From an uncultured Dehalococcoidia bacterium (GTDB lineage Bacteria > Chloroflexota > Dehalococcoidia > Tepidiformales > Tepidiformaceae): 8,174 nt of DNA. Both the position numbers and the translations under genes were made by a program. The stretch lies in contig CALMIW010000326.1 in the NCBI GenBank assembly GCA_937864275.1, forward strand, positions 1-8,174, in the 5' to 3' direction. Every line of letters starts with the position of its first letter. The first letter of the stretch is position 1. The notes beneath the pieces were generated by a model. It was not told the DNA's origin and searched no databases. It saw only the letters and a list, made by a program, of their open reading frames with translations. Below are positions 6,103 through 8,174 of this stretch, one piece after another.

Positions 6103-7203
6103 TTGCAGAAGCCTGCTGCCAGTCACGGCCAGTTCGAATCCTCCGTCCTCGCCCAGCTCTCCACCCTGGACCGCTTCCTCCCGGTCTGGATCGGCATCGC
6201 CATGGTCCTCGGCCTCGCTCTCGGCCGCATCTTCCCGGACCTCAACGACCAGCTCGACAGCGTGAAGATCGACCAGACGTCGCTCCCGATCGCCATTGGC
6301 CTCCTCGGCATGATGTACCCGGTCCTCGCCAAAGTCCGCTACGACCGTCTCCACGATGTCACTGCCGACAAACCGCTCGTCGTCTCCTCGCTCCTCCTCA
6401 ACTGGCTCGTCGGGCCTGCGCTCATGTTCGCGCTCGCCTGGATCTTCCTCCCCGATCTCCCGGAGTTCCGCACGGGGATCATCCTGGTCGGCCTCGCCCG
6501 CTGCATCGCCATGGTCCTCATCTGGAACTCGCTCGCCTGCGGCGATACCGAAGCCGCCGCCGTCCTCGTCGTCCTCAACTCCGTCTTCCAGGTCGGTGCC
6601 TACGCCGTCCTCGGCTACTTCTACCTGGAGCTCCTGCCCGGCTGGCTCGGCCTCGAGAAGACCGCCGTCGATTTCGCCTTCTGGGATATCGCCAGGTCCG
6701 TGCTCATCTTCCTCGGCGTCCCGCTCGTCCTCGGCCTCCTCACCAGCCTCATCGGCCGCTCGAAGAAGGGCGACGCCTGGTACGAACAGGTCTTCCTCCG
6801 CCGCATCGGGCCGTGGGCGCTCTACAGCCTCCTCTTCACCATCGTCATCCTCTTCGCCATCCAGGGCGAAGCCATCACCTCGCAACCGCTGGATGTCGCC
6901 CGCATCGCCGTCCCCCTCGTCGCCTACTTCGCCCTGATGTGGACCGCGTCGTTCGCCTGGGGCCGCGCCCAGGGGCTCTCCTACCCGAAGACCGCCACCC
7001 TCTCCTTCACCGCCGCCGGGAACAACTTCGAACTGGCCATCGCCGTCGCCATCGGCACCTTCGGCGTTACCTCCGGCCAGGCCCTCGCCGGCGTCGTCGG
7101 CCCGCTCATCGAAGTCCCCGCGCTCGTCGCCCTTGTCTACGTCGCCCTCTGGGCCCGCCGCCGCTACTTCGGTGCCAGCGAAGGCACTGCCGCTCCCGCC
7201 TGA
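6103..7203 (+). CDS. acr3: ACR3 family arsenite efflux permease
   Basis: The 366-residue inner-membrane protein is an ACR3-type carrier (BART superfamily) that expels trivalent arsenite, and in some members antimonite, using the proton-motive force. Length and about ten hydrophobic segments fit the family. The hallmark segment VGLARCIAMVLIWNSLACGD (129-148) holds Cys134, equivalent to the conserved transport Cys of helix 4. FTAAGNNFELAIAVAIG (302-318) holds Glu310, the conserved acidic residue of helix 9. The N-terminus LSTLDRFLPVWIGIAMVLGL is also typical. The TTG start follows GGAGGA by nine bases. No arsR, arsC, arsM or metallochaperone gene is visible within the window, so this is an orphan carrier here. 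The upstream region is shared with the divergent HPF fusion gene. Its leucine codons are almost all CTC. Other oxyanions cannot be excluded, but the motif match is strong. Confidence 0.93.
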   Translation: MQKPAASHGQFESSVLAQLSTLDRFLPVWIGIAMVLGLALGRIFPDLNDQLDSVKIDQTSLPIAIGLLGMMYPVLAKVRYDRLHDVTADKPLVVSSLLLNWLVGPALMFALAWIFLPDLPEFRTGIILVGLARCIAMVLIWNSLACGDTEAAAVLVVLNSVFQVGAYAVLGYFYLELLPGWLGLEKTAVDFAFWDIARSVLIFLGVPLVLGLLTSLIGRSKKGDAWYEQVFLRRIGPWALYSLLFTIVILFAIQGEAITSQPLDVARIAVPLVAYFALMWTASFAWGRAQGLSYPKTATLSFTAAGNNFELAIAVAIGTFGVTSGQALAGVVGPLIEVPALVALVYVALWARRRYFGASEGTAAPA

Positions 7204-7234
7204 GACACAGTCATCCAAACCGGCACGCACAAAA

Positions 7235-7270
7235 GCCGGGCGGGAGCAGGTGCCCTGCTCCTCGCCCGGC
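7235..7270 (-). terminator. Rho-independent-type terminator of the RTX gene, possibly shared with ACR3
   Basis: A 16-bp stem pairs 7235-7250 with 7254-7270 (one bulged T) around a 3-base loop. On the minus strand the stem is followed at once by TTTTGTG, the layout of an intrinsic terminator for the RTX gene, whose stop codon is 22 bases before it. On the plus strand the hairpin starts 31 bases after the ACR3 stop but is followed by CGATTGG with no T-run, so termination there would be weaker. GGCACGC (7222-7228) and GCGTGCC (7277-7283) form an outer 7-bp stem around the whole element. Confidence 0.75.
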
Positions 7271-7291
7271 CGATTGGCGTGCCCGCGACGG

Positions 7292-8174
7292 CTAGTCCTG
7301 GGTCACTGTGTTGTTCCCGGCGCCGCCGTCGAGGACGTCGAGGCCCGGCCCCCCGGTGAGCACGTCGTCGCCGTCCTCGCCCAGGAGCGTGTCGTTCCCG
7401 GCCCCGCCGGTGAGGACGTCGTTGCCCTCGCCGCCGTTCGCCGCGAACTGGATGGCGCTGGCCGTCAGGGCGCTGGCGTCGATGACGTCGTTGCCCGCCA
7501 GGCCGTTGACCGTCAGCCGGTCGTTCGCAGGCTCGGCGCCGCTGATGTTCACCGTGGCCGCCAGGCCGGTGACGGATGCGGCCGACCCGTCTCCGGCAAC
7601 CTGCACCACGTTCTTGCCGCTCGTGCCGATCAGGATCACGTCGTCGAGCTGCGCGTCGCCGATCCCGCCAAAAGCGGCGAGGTTGATGTTGACCTCTTTC
7701 ACGTCGGTCCCGGCGAGGTCGCGCACAACCACGCTGTCCACGTTGCCGAAGGTGTTCAGGTCGATGCTCTCGATGTTGTCGAGGTCCATGACGATCGCGC
7801 CGAGGCTGCGGGTGAAGCGGACCCGGCCGCCGTTCGCCGAGATGTCGAAGATCTCGCCTCCGTTGCTGCCGTTGAACAGCATCCTGTCCAGCCCGCCCTG
7901 GCCTTCGAGGACATCGCTCCCGTCGCCGGGGTCCCACTGGAACGTATCGTTGCCGGCGCCGCCGAACACCGCGTCGTTCGCTTGCTGCCCGTCGATGAAG
8001 TCGTCTCCGCCGCCCCCGATGAGGACGTCGACCCCGTTGCTGCCGAGGATCGTGTCGTTCCCTGCGCCGCCGTCAACCGTGATGCCGATGAGCGCGGCGA
8101 GGTTGCCCGTGGCCGAGAAGCTGTCGTCGCCGCCGTTGCCCTTCACGACAAGGTTCTCGACAGTCCCGATGTTG
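7292..8174 (-). CDS. RTX (hemolysin-type) calcium-binding repeat protein, N-terminus outside the window
   Basis: The frame is open from the window edge to a TAG at 7292-7294, giving the last 293 residues of a larger protein. Two clusters of GGxGxDxUx nonapeptides are seen, at residues 35-79 (GGAGNDTIL, GGGGDDFID, GGAGNDTFQ) and 247-289 (GGEGNDVLT, GGAGNDTLL, GEDGDDVLT, GGPGLDVLD). In this family such repeats fold as a calcium-filled parallel beta-roll outside the cell. Between them lies a Val/Asp/Asn-rich region of about 165 residues (VVRDLAGTDVKEVNINLA, VTGLAATVNISGAEPAND) of a kind common in large repetitive secreted proteins. The chain stops only four residues after the last repeat, so the roughly 50-residue C-terminal type I secretion signal of classical RTX toxins is absent; export by another route is inferred. 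A GTG at 8144-8146 is not taken as the start because in-frame coding with the same character continues upstream. The function beyond calcium binding is unknown. Confidence 0.85.
   Translation of the reverse strand, partial: NIGTVENLVVKGNGGDDSFSATGNLAALIGITVDGGAGNDTILGSNGVDVLIGGGGDDFIDGQQANDAVFGGAGNDTFQWDPGDGSDVLEGQGGLDRMLFNGSNGGEIFDISANGGRVRFTRSLGAIVMDLDNIESIDLNTFGNVDSVVVRDLAGTDVKEVNINLAAFGGIGDAQLDDVILIGTSGKNVVQVAGDGSAASVTGLAATVNISGAEPANDRLTVNGLAGNDVIDASALTASAIQFAANGGEGNDVLTGGAGNDTLLGEDGDDVLTGGPGLDVLDGGAGNNTVTQD
7307..7435 (-). repeat. C-terminal block of RTX nonapeptide repeats
   Basis: About five consecutive 27-bp units encode GGxGxDxUx-type nonapeptides, ending with GGAGNNTVT. The last unit has Asn in place of the calcium-binding Asp (GNN instead of GND), consistent with a decayed final turn. 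Confidence 0.8.
7937..8071 (-). repeat. Upstream block of RTX nonapeptide repeats
   Basis: Five 27-bp units encode GGAGNDTIL, GSNGVDVLI, GGGGDDFID, GQQANDAVF and GGAGNDTFQ. Units two and four depart from the consensus at the Gly and Asp positions. Confidence 0.8.

Noticed and set aside
5989..7230. Minus-strand open frame of 413 codons, very rich in Asp, Glu and Gly
   Set aside because: It is the antisense shadow of the ACR3 gene, and the acidic composition follows from reading CTC/GTC/ATC codons backwards. It has no ribosome binding site or domain.
7307..8071. Regular short repeats as a possible CRISPR array or satellite
   Set aside because: The 27-bp periodicity is that of RTX nonapeptide codons in an intact frame, with no conserved DNA repeat and no unique spacers.
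8144..8146. GTG as the start of the RTX protein
   Set aside because: The frame continues open to the window edge with similar coding (NIGTVENLV) and there is no ribosome binding site. The gene is truncated by the window, not starting here.

Overview
The window is a stretch of G+C-rich bacterial chromosome with six protein genes, two of them cut by the window edges. I see no RNA genes, insertion sequences, phage genes or CRISPR array. The gene families (acyl-CoA dehydrogenase, Cthe_2159-type beta-helix lipoprotein, PEBP-like protein, squalene-cyclase-like toroid protein, BCAM0308/HPF/cold-shock fusion, ACR3 arsenite carrier, RTX-repeat protein), the composition and the frequent GTG/TTG starts would suit an environmental Chloroflexota bacterium (Dehalococcoidia/Tepidiformia-like). 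No phylogenetic marker is present, so this is a low-confidence guess and another high-GC phylum is possible.

Layout. 1-1086 (-): acyl-CoA dehydrogenase lacking its C-terminus at the window edge. 1087-1317: divergent promoter region. 1318-3126 (+): lipoprotein with a Ser/Thr/Pro-rich tether and a Cthe_2159-like beta-helix. 3222-3698 (+): small YbhB/YbcL (PEBP) protein with a TTG start, whose ribosome binding site lies in the right arm of a perfect 9-bp inverted repeat. 3718-3750: 11-bp perfect hairpin between convergent genes. 3736-4746 (-): alpha/alpha-toroid protein of unknown function. 4792-5874 (-): three-part protein made of a BCAM0308 zinc ribbon, an HPF/RaiA ribosome-hibernation domain and a cold-shock domain; it lies 45 bp upstream of the toroid gene and may be co-transcribed with it. 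5875-6102: divergent control region with several inverted repeats and five AACGG/CCGTT pentamers. 6103-7203 (+): ACR3 arsenite efflux permease with a TTG start. 7235-7270: strong hairpin with a T-run on the minus-strand side. 7292-8174 (-): C-terminal part of a calcium-binding RTX-repeat protein.

There is no obvious shared pathway. The plausible functional unit is the minus-strand pair at 3736-5874, headed by a ribosome-associated stress protein. The lipoprotein and RTX genes encode likely cell-surface or secreted products, and the ACR3 gene stands without visible arsR or arsC. The most notable points are the BCAM0308-HPF-CSD fusion, the Shine-Dalgarno-sequestering repeat before the PEBP gene, the AACGG cluster in the HPF/ACR3 divergent promoter region, and the strong strand-dependent synonymous codon choice (CTC on plus-strand genes, CTG on minus-strand genes).
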